From Saprospiraceae bacterium (lineage in GTDB: Bacteria > Bacteroidota > Bacteroidia > Chitinophagales > Saprospiraceae): a stretch of DNA of 64,000 nucleotides. The notes beneath the pieces were generated by a model that saw only the letters and a list, made by a program, of their open reading frames with translations, had not been told where the DNA came from and ran no database searches. The position numbers and the translations under genes were made by a program. Positions 15,423-24,214 of the stretch are shown one piece after another. How positions within the stretch are numbered: the first letter of the stretch is position 1; every line of letters starts with the position of its first letter. The stretch lies in assembly GCA_019187225.1 (NCBI GenBank), contig JABAQQ010000021.1, forward strand, positions 85,211 to 149,210, written 5' to 3'.

Positions 15423-15959
15423 ATGAAATACCTGCTCCCTATCCGTGAAGAATTGACCTCCGAAGCCCTCGACATCATGGCCGCCTGCGAAGCAAAAGTC
15501 GGTTTTGTGCCCAGTATCGTCCAAATGCTCGCTTATTCGCCGCCCGCCCTCCGATCCTATCTCACCTTGTACGAAAACCAGGCACTTGGCGTGTTCAACG
15601 ACCAGGAACGCGAAGCGATCTACCTCCCCGTCTCCCAGATGAACGGCAGCCAATACTGCCTCGCCGCCCACACCAACTGGGCCAAACTCGCCGGTCTTTC
15701 CGAAGAAGAAACCCTCGCGCTCCGAAAAGGCGTCCACCACGAGGATCCGAAACTCGACTTTCTCGCGCGTTTCGGTCGCGCCGTCGCCGAAACACGCGGT
15801 CAGGTCCCACCCGAACTCATGGACGAATTCGGGGAGCGTGGCTACGACGCCCGCGCTTTGCTCGACGTGATCGCCATCATCGTGGAGTCGGTTTTTTCCA
15901 ACCTGATCGGCGTAATGATGCGGCCGCCGGTGGATTTTCCGGCGGTGAAGGAGGTTTAG
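15423..15959 (+). CDS. AhpD-like / carboxymuconolactone decarboxylase family protein
   Basis: A 178-residue all-helical protein carrying GSQYCLAAHTNWAKLAGL near residue 74, which matches the family's C-X3-H active-site region. The usual second cysteine, giving the CxxC form of AhpD peroxidase partners, is absent, so simple peroxidase activity is uncertain. Many such single-Cys proteins are of unknown function. It sits in the oxidation cluster between the double-VOC and YHS genes and has its own -7 box. The end of the gene is followed by a GTCATT-type inverted repeat. Confidence 0.8.
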   Translation: MKYLLPIREELTSEALDIMAACEAKVGFVPSIVQMLAYSPPALRSYLTLYENQALGVFNDQEREAIYLPVSQMNGSQYCLAAHTNWAKLAGLSEEETLALRKGVHHEDPKLDFLARFGRAVAETRGQVPPELMDEFGERGYDARALLDVIAIIVESVFSNLIGVMMRPPVDFPAVKEV

Positions 15960-15980
15960 GTGGTCATTGTGGGCATTGTG

Positions 15981-16053
15981 GTCATTTCGTTATTATCGCC
16001 ACTCGTTGTTGTGGCTAATTTCTAAAAATGACGACGATAATAACTCAAATGAC
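15981..16053 (+). repeat. Inverted repeat between convergent genes
   Basis: GTCATTTCGTTATTATCG (15981-15998) pairs with CGATAATAACTCAAATGAC (16035-16053), with one bulge or mismatch. It lies between the ends of the AhpD-like gene and a minus-strand gene, where it could act as a bidirectional terminator, although no long T-run follows. Confidence 0.65.
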
Positions 16054-16058
16054 ACAAC

Positions 16059-16958
16059 TTACCAATCCTCCATCCGTTTGCCCGCCCTGAATTCCGCTCC
16101 CCCTACCGTGCGGCCTTCGCTGCTGTCGTAATCCACCGCGATCTTCCAGCAGCCGTTCTCTTTCCGGGAAAAGACATGGAATTGGCCGTAGCCCGTCCAG
16201 GGTTCGCCTGCCGGTGGCATGTAGGTATATTTATAAACACCCCGTTCTGAAGCGGTTTTGCCGTTGGAGAAACGCTCGAAAAAGCGGAACTCGATGGACG
16301 TTTTGCCGCCCTGTTCTTTGCCGCGCTGGAATCCCGCACGGGTTCTTTCGCTGTAGCCGGCCAGGTCGTTTGTGTTTTGCGCATCGCCTTGTGCGCGGAT
16401 AAAATCTGCCGTGTGCAGGGCGAGGTATTTATCGGCATCGCTGGCAGCGTAGGCTTCCATAAAAGGAATCCAGATATCGCGGTTGAGTTCTTTCAGGAAC
16501 GGTAACGATTCGGCGGGCGGTAATTTTACCTGCCGGTCGGCATCGGCCGAAAAAATCGTTTTGCAACTTTTGAAAAAAGCATTTTCGCGAAAATCAGTGG
16601 GTTTCAGATGGTTCGCCAACTTCGGTCCGCCGGGTCGCAAGGTTTTCAGTATTGGCTGGAAATGTTCTTCGCTTTGGGCGTAAGCCGCGCTGTCCGGATA
16701 AGCCGTCATCAGCAGGAGGTCGAAATCGCCGAGCGAATCGGATGTGGTCTCCAGCAGGCGATAGCCGCTGATATAACCCTTTTCCAGCGCGGTGTCGCGA
16801 TAAAGTTTCCAGTTGTTTTCATAAAAGAACAGCGTCTCGGCACGATGGCCCGATTTGACTTTGACAAAATCAACAACCCAAACCGTTGTGTTTTTTTGGG
16901 CAAAAAGACCGGTGCAGAGCAGGCTGCCAAACAGCAGCAGAAAAACGTTTTTGTTCAT
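16059..16958 (-). CDS. Secreted protein with C-terminal SnoaL/NTF2-like domain
   Basis: A 299-residue product with a clear signal peptide (MNKNVFLLLFGSLLCTGLFAQ). The middle part (WVVDFVKVKSGHRAETLFFY ... YPDSAAYAQSEEHF) resembles a dimeric alpha/beta-barrel monooxygenase-like unit. The C-terminal part from about residue 180 (RDIWIPFMEAYAASDADKYL ... WKIAVDYDSSEG) resembles the SnoaL/DUF4440 NTF2-like fold. Function unknown; periplasmic location is likely. It is divergent from the YHS gene at 17.2 kb. Confidence 0.65.
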   Translation of the reverse strand: MNKNVFLLLFGSLLCTGLFAQKNTTVWVVDFVKVKSGHRAETLFFYENNWKLYRDTALEKGYISGYRLLETTSDSLGDFDLLLMTAYPDSAAYAQSEEHFQPILKTLRPGGPKLANHLKPTDFRENAFFKSCKTIFSADADRQVKLPPAESLPFLKELNRDIWIPFMEAYAASDADKYLALHTADFIRAQGDAQNTNDLAGYSERTRAGFQRGKEQGGKTSIEFRFFERFSNGKTASERGVYKYTYMPPAGEPWTGYGQFHVFSRKENGCWKIAVDYDSSEGRTVGGAEFRAGKRMEDW

Positions 16959-17042
16959 AAGACTCAATTTAAGATGTGGTTGATACAACTGATGTGCAAA
17001 ATCCGGCAACATCCCGTCCCGTCCCCACCTATTTTCCCAACT

Positions 17043-17086
17043 GTTACCTGCGTAACCTTGCGCTGACCTCGCCGCCCCGACTTTTG
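17043..17086 (+). promoter_or_regulatory. Palindrome-26-TTTG promoter, copy 4
   Basis: A perfect GTTAC-CTGC-GTAAC palindrome (17043-17056), exactly 26 nt, then TTTG (17083-17086). The -7 region GACTTTTGTGC is nearly identical to that of copy 2. The YHS lipoprotein gene starts at 17204. Confidence 0.7.
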
Positions 17087-17112
17087 TGCCGTGAATTGTT
17101 GATTTGTGGAAA

Positions 17113-17170
17113 CGGTGATTGGGCGATTTGAATGTGACACCTCACCCAATCCACATATCACCCAATCACC
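17113..17170 (+). repeat. Inverted repeat of GGTGATTGGG words
   Basis: CGGTGATTGGGCGATTTG (17113-17130) is largely complementary to CATATCACCCAATCACCA (17154-17171), with CACCCAAT also present in between. It occupies the 5' leader of the YHS gene, downstream of its promoter. Confidence 0.7.
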
Positions 17171-17203
17171 ATTTTTCACCAAATACACAAAAGTATCAGA
17201 ACC

Positions 17204-17692
17204 ATGAAAAAATTGATTTTTCTCCTCGTGCCCGCGCTGTCGCTCTTCGCTGCCTGCGCCGGCGCTCAACAACCCAATCTCGGCAAAGTCGTGGATGGCT
17301 ACCTCGTGAATGTGGACGAGCAAGGCGTCATCCTGCAAGGCTACGACGCAGTAAGCCTCCGCGAAGGCCATGCGGCCCAAGGCATTCAACAGTTCCAAAC
17401 CAGGTACAAAGGTGCGATCTATTACTTCGTCTCTGCAGAAAACAAAGCCAAATTCGACGCCAATCCCACCACCTACGAACCCGAATACGGCGGTTACTGC
17501 GCCTACGGCGTATCGGTCGGCCACCTCGCGCCCATCGAATTGTGGACCTACGACACCACCTACCAAAACCGCAACATCTACCAGCACAACCAGAAAGCAG
17601 TCAGCGGCTGGAAAAAAGACATTCCCGGCAACGATGCCCTCGCGAAAAAAGAATGGGCGAAGTTTCAGGAGAAGTATATAAAAAAGGGATGA
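17204..17692 (+). CDS. YHS-domain lipoprotein
   Basis: A 162-residue product with a lipoprotein-type signal (FLLVPALSLFAAC, Cys at about 19). A YHS-like domain follows: QGVILQGYDAVSLREGHA, FQTRYKGAIYYFVSAENK, TTYEPEYGGYCAYGVSVG and NRNIYQHNQKAVSGW. It resembles the secreted YHS protein at 3.3 kb in domain order. Expected location is the outer face of the inner membrane or the outer membrane. The role is unknown. It is preceded by one of the two perfect palindrome-26-TTTG promoters and followed by a GlcG-like gene. Confidence 0.8.
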   Translation: MKKLIFLLVPALSLFAACAGAQQPNLGKVVDGYLVNVDEQGVILQGYDAVSLREGHAAQGIQQFQTRYKGAIYYFVSAENKAKFDANPTTYEPEYGGYCAYGVSVGHLAPIELWTYDTTYQNRNIYQHNQKAVSGWKKDIPGNDALAKKEWAKFQEKYIKKG

Positions 17693-17731
17693 GTGTGGGA
17701 GGCACTCACACACTCCCAAACTCCCACACTC
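17691..17731 (+). repeat. Inverted repeat of CACTCCC words
   Basis: GAGTGTGGGAG (17691-17701) pairs perfectly with CTCCCACACTC (17721-17731). The loop repeats CACTCCCAAA. The left arm overlaps the stop codon of the YHS gene, and the ATG of the next gene is 24 nt after the right arm. Confidence 0.85.
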
Positions 17732-17755
17732 AAACACTTCATTAAAAAACAAGCC

Positions 17756-18223
17756 ATGAAAATAAAATTCCTCGTCGCTGCCCTCTTGCTGGCAGCCAGC
17801 TCAGCCAGGGCACAAGTCGCCCAAACCGCCACCCTTACCCTCGAAAGCGCTCAAAAAGTCATGGACGCAGCCGTCGGCTACGCTAAAGCCAACCAGTCAC
17901 CCGGCGGAAGTATCGCCGTCGTGGATGCGGGCGGTCACCTGTTGCTGTTCGAGCGCCTCGACGGGTCTTTCCCGGCTTCGGCTACCGTCGCCATCGAGAA
18001 AGCCCGCACCGCCGCGCTGTTCAGATTTGAAAGCAAAAAACTCGAAGACGCCATCAACAATGGACGCGACGCACTCATCACCGTGGGTTATACTTTCCTG
18101 CAAGGCGGTGTCCCTGTCCTCTACAACGGCCAGGTTGTGGGCGCCATCGGCGTCAGCGGCGCAAAATCGGCTGACCAGGACAGGGAAATTGCAACAGCAG
18201 GAGCTGGAGTGCAGTTGAATTGA
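17756..18223 (+). CDS. Secreted GlcG/HbpS-like protein
   Basis: A 155-residue product: signal peptide MKIKFLVAALLLAASSARAQ, then a complete GlcG/HbpS (DUF336) domain. The domain shows LTLESAQKVMDAAVGYAKAN, GGSIAVVDAGGHLLLFERLD, KARTAALFRFESKKL and VVGAIGVSGAKSADQDREIA. Family members bind haem or cobalamin-like ligands or act as small sensor/chaperone domains. Next to GMC oxidoreductase and YHS genes, an accessory role in periplasmic redox metabolism is plausible. Confidence 0.85.
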   Translation: MKIKFLVAALLLAASSARAQVAQTATLTLESAQKVMDAAVGYAKANQSPGGSIAVVDAGGHLLLFERLDGSFPASATVAIEKARTAALFRFESKKLEDAINNGRDALITVGYTFLQGGVPVLYNGQVVGAIGVSGAKSADQDREIATAGAGVQLN

Positions 18224-18243
18224 ACACTCAACATTTTTAAACA

Positions 18244-19908
18244 ATGAAAAACATACGATTGCTGGCGGCAATGCTCGTCGGCCTGACTTTCCTCTTTTCC
18301 TCCAAAACGAACGCCCAGGAACACCGCGAACTCGCTATCGGCCAGGCCGATGTGATCGTGGACTTGCGCACCCGCGAAGGCGCCAGCGCCGTAAATGCCG
18401 TCTGGAAGTTCCACGAGGCGAACATCGTCGAAACAGATTTTAAAGCACCCGGCGCGAGCGGGGCCGACCCCTTGCCACTTTACCCCACCGGCAAAAAGAT
18501 CAAATCCCATCGCCTCGAGCCCAAAGCAGGCGCCGCCGGTTTCGACGACTCCGGCTGGGCAACCCTCGATCCGACCAGGATGGAGACCCGCTTCGGCAGC
18601 GGCCTGCTGTCGTTCGTTTGGTTCCGGCTGAACGTGACAATCCCCGAAAAAATCGGCGATTATTCAAGCGCCGGCTCGACGGCTGTGTTGGAGATCGTGG
18701 CCGACGATTACTCCGAAATTTTTGTCAACGGCATATTGGCAAAAACATTTGGCCAATCCGGCAGCGGCGCGGTGAGCGGCTGGAATGCCAGAAACCGGGT
18801 TTTCCTGACGGATAATGCCCAAGCGGGGCAACAGTTCCAGATCGCCATTCTGGTCGCCAACGCGCCCTTTGCCGATTTGCCGGAGAACTACGTTTGGTTT
18901 CGCTCCGCGACAATTGATTTTTACAAAAAATATCCGCAAAGCGCTGACTGGCAAGATGTTGGCAAACTCGTTCAAATCGAAAAATCGTTCGGGGACGTCA
19001 TCGCACCCGACGCGAAAGTGGAAAAACTGGCCGACGGATTCCAATTCACCGAAGGCCCCGTTTGGCATCCCGACGGTTTTCTACTGTTCAGCGACCCGAA
19101 TGCGAATGTGATCTACCGCTATGAACCGCAGTCGCGCAACGTTTCGATCTATATGAGCAAATCGGGCTATACGGGCTTCGACATCGGCGCATACCACCAG
19201 CCCGGCTCCAATGGTTTGGCGATTGACACGGAAGGTCGTTTGATCGTCTGTCAGCACGGCAACCGCCGCGTGGTGCGACACGAGAAAAAAGGGCCGGTAA
19301 CAGTACTGGCTGACAACTGGGAGGGCCGCAAACTCAACAGTCCCAATGACCTGGTGCTGAAATCCGGCGGCGCGGTCTATTTCACCGATCCGCCCTATGG
19401 CCTGCCGAAAAACTACGCCGATGCGCACAAAGAGATGCCACATCAAGGTGTGTATCGCATCAAAAACGGCAAGACAGAACTGCTCACAACCGACCTTGGC
19501 GGCCCCAACGGTATCGCCTTCAGCCCCGACGAAAAGTACCTCTACGTCGCCAACTGGGATATCCGCGACATCCACCACACCAAAACGTTGTGGCGTTACG
19601 AGGTGACGGCCGACGGCCTGCTCGCCAACGGCAAAATCTTTTTCGACTTCAGTTTCACCGACGGCGACGAAGCCCTCGACGGCGTGAAAGTGGACAACGC
19701 AGGCAACCTCTTCGTCTCCGCACCCGGCGGCGTGTGGATCCTCTCGCCCGAAGGCAAATATCTCGGGAAGATCACCGGCCCCGAACGCCCGGCCAACATG
19801 GCCTGGGGTGATGCCGATGGCAAAACGTTGTACCTGACGGCGCACACGGGCTTGTATAAAATCCGGACGTTGAACGGCGGAAAAACGGCAGGACAGAATT
19901 TGCGTTGA
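18244..19908 (+). CDS. Secreted SMP-30/gluconolactonase-like protein with N-terminal sandwich domain
   Basis: A 554-residue exported protein (signal MKNIRLLAAMLVGLTFLFSS). Residues about 30-230 form a beta-rich, galactose-binding-like region (WFRLNVTIPEK, YSEIFVNGILAKTF). Residues about 255-545 form an SMP-30/lactonase six-bladed propeller: FTEGPVWHPDGFLLFSDPNA with the metal-binding Glu, NSPNDLVLKSGGAVYFTDPP with the Asn/Asp ligands, and DGDEALDGVKVDNAGNLFVS with another Asp. Lactone hydrolysis is the likely activity, which would follow sugar or alcohol oxidation by neighbouring dehydrogenases. Confidence 0.85.
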   Translation: MKNIRLLAAMLVGLTFLFSSKTNAQEHRELAIGQADVIVDLRTREGASAVNAVWKFHEANIVETDFKAPGASGADPLPLYPTGKKIKSHRLEPKAGAAGFDDSGWATLDPTRMETRFGSGLLSFVWFRLNVTIPEKIGDYSSAGSTAVLEIVADDYSEIFVNGILAKTFGQSGSGAVSGWNARNRVFLTDNAQAGQQFQIAILVANAPFADLPENYVWFRSATIDFYKKYPQSADWQDVGKLVQIEKSFGDVIAPDAKVEKLADGFQFTEGPVWHPDGFLLFSDPNANVIYRYEPQSRNVSIYMSKSGYTGFDIGAYHQPGSNGLAIDTEGRLIVCQHGNRRVVRHEKKGPVTVLADNWEGRKLNSPNDLVLKSGGAVYFTDPPYGLPKNYADAHKEMPHQGVYRIKNGKTELLTTDLGGPNGIAFSPDEKYLYVANWDIRDIHHTKTLWRYEVTADGLLANGKIFFDFSFTDGDEALDGVKVDNAGNLFVSAPGGVWILSPEGKYLGKITGPERPANMAWGDADGKTLYLTAHTGLYKIRTLNGGKTAGQNLR

Positions 19909-19999
19909 TCGTCATTTCTACTTGCCGGAGCTATGTGCGAAGGGGGGCGTTTGGCCATAAAAAGTTCGTTATTAATTTCTTTTCACGTTTAAAACCCAC

Positions 20000-20093
20000 A
20001 ACCTGCGATTGAGTGGAATGAACTTGCGGTGTACAGCCCATTCCGTTCCGGCAGTATCATACGCCGCAAGTTCATTCCACTCAATCGCAGGTT
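20000..20093 (+). repeat. Perfect 30-bp inverted repeat upstream of SDR gene
   Basis: AACCTGCGATTGAGTGGAAT... (20000-20029) is the exact reverse complement of 20064-20093, with a 34-nt loop. The right arm ends 12 nt before ATG 20106. Nothing of this sequence occurs elsewhere in the window, so the palindrome is specific to this site. Confidence 0.9.
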
Positions 20094-20105
20094 TCCAAAA
20101 CAATT

Positions 20106-20921
20106 ATGTACCAGCAACCCAACAATCGCCTCAAAAACCAAACCTGTATCGTCACCGGCGCCAATAGCGGCATCGGCCGCGCTGTGGCTATGTCCATGGC
20201 GCGCGACGGCGCCAACGTGGTGATCAATTACGTCTTTGGCGACGAAGCCGCACAGCAGGTCGTGGACGAGATCGCTCAAATGGGCGGCACGGCCATCGCC
20301 GTCAAAGCCGACGTCAGCAAGGAAGACCAGGTGATGGCCATGTTTCAGGAAACCATTTCGACTTTCGGCACCGTGGATATCTTAGTGAACAACGCCGGCC
20401 TCCAGCGCGACTCGGCATTCCACAACATGACTTTGAAGGACTGGCAGTTCGTGCTCGACGTAAACCTTACCGGCCAGTTCCTCTGCGCCCGCGAAGCCAT
20501 CCGCGAATTCCTGCGCCGCGGCCCGCGACCCGATGTGTCAGTGGCTTTAGGCAAAATAATCTGTATGAGTTCCGTTCACGAGGTCATCCCGTGGGGCGGC
20601 CACGTCAACTATGCGGCTTCCAAAGGCGGCGTGATGCTGATGATGAAATCGCTCGCCCAGGAGTACGGCCCGATGAAAATAAGGATTAATTCGGTTGGTC
20701 CCGGCGCCATCAAAACGCCCATCAACCGCCCGGCATGGGAAACGCCCGAAGCCGAACACAAACTACTCGAACTCATTCCTTATCAGCGCGTTGGAGAAAC
20801 TTCCGACATTGGCGCCGTTGCTGTCTGGCTGGCTTCCGACGAGTCGGACTATATCCACGGCACCACGATCTTTGTAGACGGCGGGATGACCTTGTATCCG
20901 GGATTTACGGAGAATGGGTAA
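20106..20921 (+). CDS. Glucose 1-dehydrogenase-like SDR
   Basis: A 271-residue classical SDR. The cofactor motif is CIVTGANSGIGRAVAMSMAR, then NNAG (VDILVNNAGLQRDSAF), the catalytic Ser region MSSVHEVIPWGG, the YAASK active-site motif near residue 167, and the C-terminal IHGTTIFVDGGMTLYPGF. The last segment and the overall pattern match glucose 1-dehydrogenases, which oxidise glucose to gluconolactone with NAD(P). The neighbouring SMP-30 lactonase would hydrolyse such a lactone, although it is exported while this enzyme is cytoplasmic. The exact substrate is not certain. Confidence 0.85.
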   Translation: MYQQPNNRLKNQTCIVTGANSGIGRAVAMSMARDGANVVINYVFGDEAAQQVVDEIAQMGGTAIAVKADVSKEDQVMAMFQETISTFGTVDILVNNAGLQRDSAFHNMTLKDWQFVLDVNLTGQFLCAREAIREFLRRGPRPDVSVALGKIICMSSVHEVIPWGGHVNYAASKGGVMLMMKSLAQEYGPMKIRINSVGPGAIKTPINRPAWETPEAEHKLLELIPYQRVGETSDIGAVAVWLASDESDYIHGTTIFVDGGMTLYPGFTENG

Positions 20922-21264
20922 GTGAGGTTGAAAAATCCGGGATGACTCATGCGAATCAAAGGCAAAACGCATCATTGAGTTTGAGGCATGTGAGAATCGT
21001 ATCAAAATACAGTGACTTGCAATAGAAATATGTTCAGAATTGGCCTCAGCATGACACGGTAGATAAGGAAAGTCTGTACACGTTTAGGGAAGTGGAGAGG
21101 TGTCATCCGTGAGGAACGAGCGGGTGACATCTCGAAACGGCGGTAGTTGTCAAATTTTTGTACGGGGGCAATATACCCATTTGACTAATACTGGCCATTT
21201 CAAAAGCCAAATTTCCAACTTCTCACCGCCGGGTCTGCGTCTCTTCTCAAAAAACGATCTTCCA
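20922..21264 (+). other. 343-nt gap without a gene, containing one hairpin
   Basis: No coding sequence was seen. A hairpin is formed by GAGGTGTCATCCG (21097-21109) and CGGGTGACATCTC (21121-21133) around the loop TGAGGAACGAG. The CATCC...GAGGAACGAG context resembles the short dispersed intergenic repeats common in Bacteroidota. An open frame from 21100 runs into the next gene but its first residues are unlike a signal peptide. Confidence 0.5.
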
Positions 21265-22575
21265 ATGATGAAACATCTTCTGCTTCCGGCGTTGCTCGCG
21301 CACACCCTTACCCCCTTTGCCCAGGGCCAATGGCAACTGAGCCAGCAACACACCACTACTTTCAACGGCGTTTACGGCCTCGACGCCCAACACCTGTGGC
21401 TCAGCGGCTACAACGGCGAATTTTTCCGCAGCACCGACGGCGGTGTTCAACTGGATTCTTTCAAAATACCCGACAGTTACTCTATTATGAACGACATCGC
21501 TGTCCGGAACGACAGCCTCGTGCTCATTGGCGGAGGCTGTTATTTTACTTTCGACCAGTGCCCCGGTGATATTGTGCTGCGCACCGACACCAGCGGCACC
21601 GGTTGGCAGATCAGCATGCTCGACACCTCCCCGTTCAGCATCGGTGTCGTGCATCAGTTCGACCTGCACCCCGACGGGCAGATATTTGCCCTCAGCGATT
21701 ACAGCGGCATTTTTCATTCGCCCGACCTGGGCGCCACCTGGACACCCGTGCCTGCGATGCCGGCAGCATCCCTGAATACTTATTCCGCTCTTCAATTTTT
21801 GGATAATCAAACAGGATATGTGCTGGGCACCAAATATCACCAGGCCAACGACTATAGTTTCAGGCTTTTTAAAACGGTCAACGGCGGTCAGGATTGGACC
21901 ATGGTGCTGGAAATTCCGTCAACCGATATCGTCAACCAGCGCGTTTTCCATTTTTTAAACACAGAAACGGGTTTCGTACCCGGCGATGCAGGTATTCTCT
22001 ACCGCACCACCGACGGCGGCCAGACCTGGACTGAGCAACAGGTAGGAAGTGCGGACGAATACCTCCAGCGCATTCAGTTTGCCGGCAACCAGACAGGTTA
22101 TCTTTCAACTCTTAATGCTACGCTTTGGCAATCCAGAATTTACCGCAGCACCGACGGCGGGCAAAACTGGTCGGTTGACCTGCAAGTGGACACGGCCTAT
22201 TTTTCAGACCTGCACTTTTATGAACCTAACGGGGGGTATGCCGTTACCCCCTATGGGCATATTTATGAGCGAACCGTTGCCAATTCAACGAAAGAAAGGG
22301 CTCGAAATCAAACCGTCAAAGTTTATCCCAATCCGGCGTATGAATTCACCACACTGCAGTATATATTGAAACAAACGGAAATTGTTTCGATCCGGCTGCT
22401 CGATCTTCAAGGCAAAGTGGTGCATACCATTCTGGAAAATGAACTCAGAACTTCCGGAGTACATCAACATACAATAGCCTTACCCGCAAATCTGCCAGCG
22501 GGTTTATACAGCATTTCGATCACTACAGGAAATGGAACAACGGCAGTCAGATTGGTGAAACAGGGCACGCATTGA
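21265..22575 (+). CDS. Secreted Ycf48-like repeat protein with T9SS sorting tail
   Basis: A 436-residue product starting MMKHLLLPALLAHTLTPFAQ (signal peptide). It contains repeated beta-propeller motifs of the Ycf48/BNR type: FFRSTDGGVQLDSF, LFKTVNGGQDWTMVLE, YRTTDGGQTWTEQQ and YRSTDGGQNWSVDL. The C-terminal 80 residues (KVYPNPAYEFTTLQYI ... LPAGLYSISITTGNGTTAVR) are a type A T9SS sorting domain, so the protein is exported to the cell surface. Role unknown; adhesion or polymer binding is typical for such propellers. ATG 21265 (or 21268) was chosen because the signal peptide begins there. Confidence 0.8.
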   Translation: MMKHLLLPALLAHTLTPFAQGQWQLSQQHTTTFNGVYGLDAQHLWLSGYNGEFFRSTDGGVQLDSFKIPDSYSIMNDIAVRNDSLVLIGGGCYFTFDQCPGDIVLRTDTSGTGWQISMLDTSPFSIGVVHQFDLHPDGQIFALSDYSGIFHSPDLGATWTPVPAMPAASLNTYSALQFLDNQTGYVLGTKYHQANDYSFRLFKTVNGGQDWTMVLEIPSTDIVNQRVFHFLNTETGFVPGDAGILYRTTDGGQTWTEQQVGSADEYLQRIQFAGNQTGYLSTLNATLWQSRIYRSTDGGQNWSVDLQVDTAYFSDLHFYEPNGGYAVTPYGHIYERTVANSTKERARNQTVKVYPNPAYEFTTLQYILKQTEIVSIRLLDLQGKVVHTILENELRTSGVHQHTIALPANLPAGLYSISITTGNGTTAVRLVKQGTH

Positions 22576-22652
22576 AATAAAAATTTTTCCGTGCAACGTA
22601 TTTGCCCGCGAATGGTCTTTGAACCCAGTTTTTCACCAAATAATTTTAAGCT

Positions 22653-24116
22653 ATGAAACGTCTTCCTGTACAAACATTGGGATTAACTGCCATGATCCTG
22701 CTTTTCTGCTGTGCGACACTGCCGGCGCAAGAACAAACCGACGCTTTCTTCCGGGACTGGAGCCCGGAAAAATATAGTTTTTCCGAACACCGGGACCCGT
22801 GCAAGGTCTTTATCGGCGTAGGTACTACCAGCGTTCCGGGGGGGCTGAAAGTGGATTACACCGTTGACAATACACCAGCCCGCGCCTCCGGCGTTCAGGA
22901 AGGTGACCTGATCCTGGCCTTGGACGGCATAGCAGTCGGAACTCATTCCGAATTGGTACGCGAACGCGACAAACACCGGCAAGGCGATGCTTTCACCCTG
23001 ACCATTCTGCGCGATGGCAGCGAGATAAAAATCAACGCCCGGTTTAAAGAATGCAGCCAGGAAGAACAGGAACAATTCCGCCAACAGGAAGAAGATATCC
23101 GGATGCGTATAGTAGAGCAAATGGAACACCTGAAAGCATTGCGACATCCGGGCGATTGGCAAATGAAAACACCCGGTTCGGAAGGCTTGATGAAGATCGA
23201 AAAAATGGAACGGCCGATCCTGGGAGTGTATGAAAACGAAGAAATCAGCGTGCCGGGACTTGTCATCGGGAGCGTGATTGCCGGAAAAGGAGCCGAAGCG
23301 GCCGGTCTGAAAACCGGCGATGTGGTGACCAGCGTGGATGGAAAAACGGTCACCGGCGGCGGTACCCTGCGGGCTGCATTGAATGACCATCGGCCGGGCG
23401 ACCATGTCACGGTCGTTTATCAGCGCGACGGTCAGACTTACGAGACAGAGCTCACCCTCAGCGCGGATCGCGGTTTTTCGTCGTTTAAAATGGAGCGCGA
23501 CCCCTGCGCCGTATTCATCGGTGTTTATACCGGCGAAAATGGGAGCGACGGACGCGGCGTGCGGGTGACGGGCATTGTGGACAATACCCCCGCCAAACAA
23601 AGCGGCGTACAACCCGACGACATCATTCTGGCACTCGACGATCAGCGGGTCAATACCAATGCCGAACTGCTCATCGAGCGCAACAAACACCGCTCCGGCG
23701 ATCCGTTCCAACTGACGATTGACCGCGACGGAGCCATTCTGACCATTGACGCCATTTTCAAATCCTGCCCAACGCCCGAAGTGGCGGAAATGCAGGAAGC
23801 AAAAACACCGGCCGAGCCGCGGAAAAATGACCCGGTGAACGTGGAAGCATCCCCATTCTTAGAAAGGCTGGAATTGTTCCCCAATCCGACGACAGGCCCC
23901 GTCAATGTCCGCTTCGAAGCAGAAGCCGTACCCACCACAGTCCGCATCCTGGACGCTTCGGGCAGAACGGTTTACAGCAAATCGCTTCCGCAGTTCAACG
24001 GCTATTTCAACGAACAGATCAACCTCTTCGGCAATACGCCGGGTACTTATCTGCTCACCATCCAGCAGGGCGAACGGGTCAGCAACCGGAAGGTGGTGCT
24101 GGTGCCGGGGGCATAA
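22653..24116 (+). CDS. Secreted three-PDZ protein with T9SS sorting tail
   Basis: A 487-residue product with a signal peptide (LTAMILLFCCATLPAQ) and three PDZ-like domains: about 50-130 (NTPARASGVQEGDLILALDG), about 195-275 (KGAEAAGLKTGDVVTSVDGK) and about 295-385 (NTPAKQSGVQPDDIILALDD). The first and third are clearly duplicated (RDPCKVFIGV and RDPCAVFIGV). No protease domain is present, so it is not a DegP-type enzyme. The C-terminus (LELFPNPTTGPVNVRF ... TPGTYLLTIQQGERVSNRKV) is a T9SS sorting domain. A surface scaffold role is inferred. Confidence 0.82.
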   Translation: MKRLPVQTLGLTAMILLFCCATLPAQEQTDAFFRDWSPEKYSFSEHRDPCKVFIGVGTTSVPGGLKVDYTVDNTPARASGVQEGDLILALDGIAVGTHSELVRERDKHRQGDAFTLTILRDGSEIKINARFKECSQEEQEQFRQQEEDIRMRIVEQMEHLKALRHPGDWQMKTPGSEGLMKIEKMERPILGVYENEEISVPGLVIGSVIAGKGAEAAGLKTGDVVTSVDGKTVTGGGTLRAALNDHRPGDHVTVVYQRDGQTYETELTLSADRGFSSFKMERDPCAVFIGVYTGENGSDGRGVRVTGIVDNTPAKQSGVQPDDIILALDDQRVNTNAELLIERNKHRSGDPFQLTIDRDGAILTIDAIFKSCPTPEVAEMQEAKTPAEPRKNDPVNVEASPFLERLELFPNPTTGPVNVRFEAEAVPTTVRILDASGRTVYSKSLPQFNGYFNEQINLFGNTPGTYLLTIQQGERVSNRKVVLVPGA

Positions 24117-24142
24117 TTGGTTGTTGGTTGTTGGTTGTTGAA
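24117..24142 (+). repeat. Tandem TTGTTGG heptamers
   Basis: Three exact copies of TTGTTGG directly after the stop codon of the PDZ gene. The same word occurs in the hairpin at 5511-5576. Confidence 0.85.
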
Positions 24143-24214
24143 AATTTCAATTTTTTCCCCTTCCACCCAACCCCTTTTAAAAAAAGTGCGTGTGTTTCGT
24201 AAAATTCACTTTTT

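Noticed and set aside
16997-17056. The perfect palindrome at 17043 also driving the minus-strand gene at 16958
   Set aside because: On the minus strand the nearest TTTG lies 42 nt from the palindrome instead of 26, so the fixed geometry is not met.
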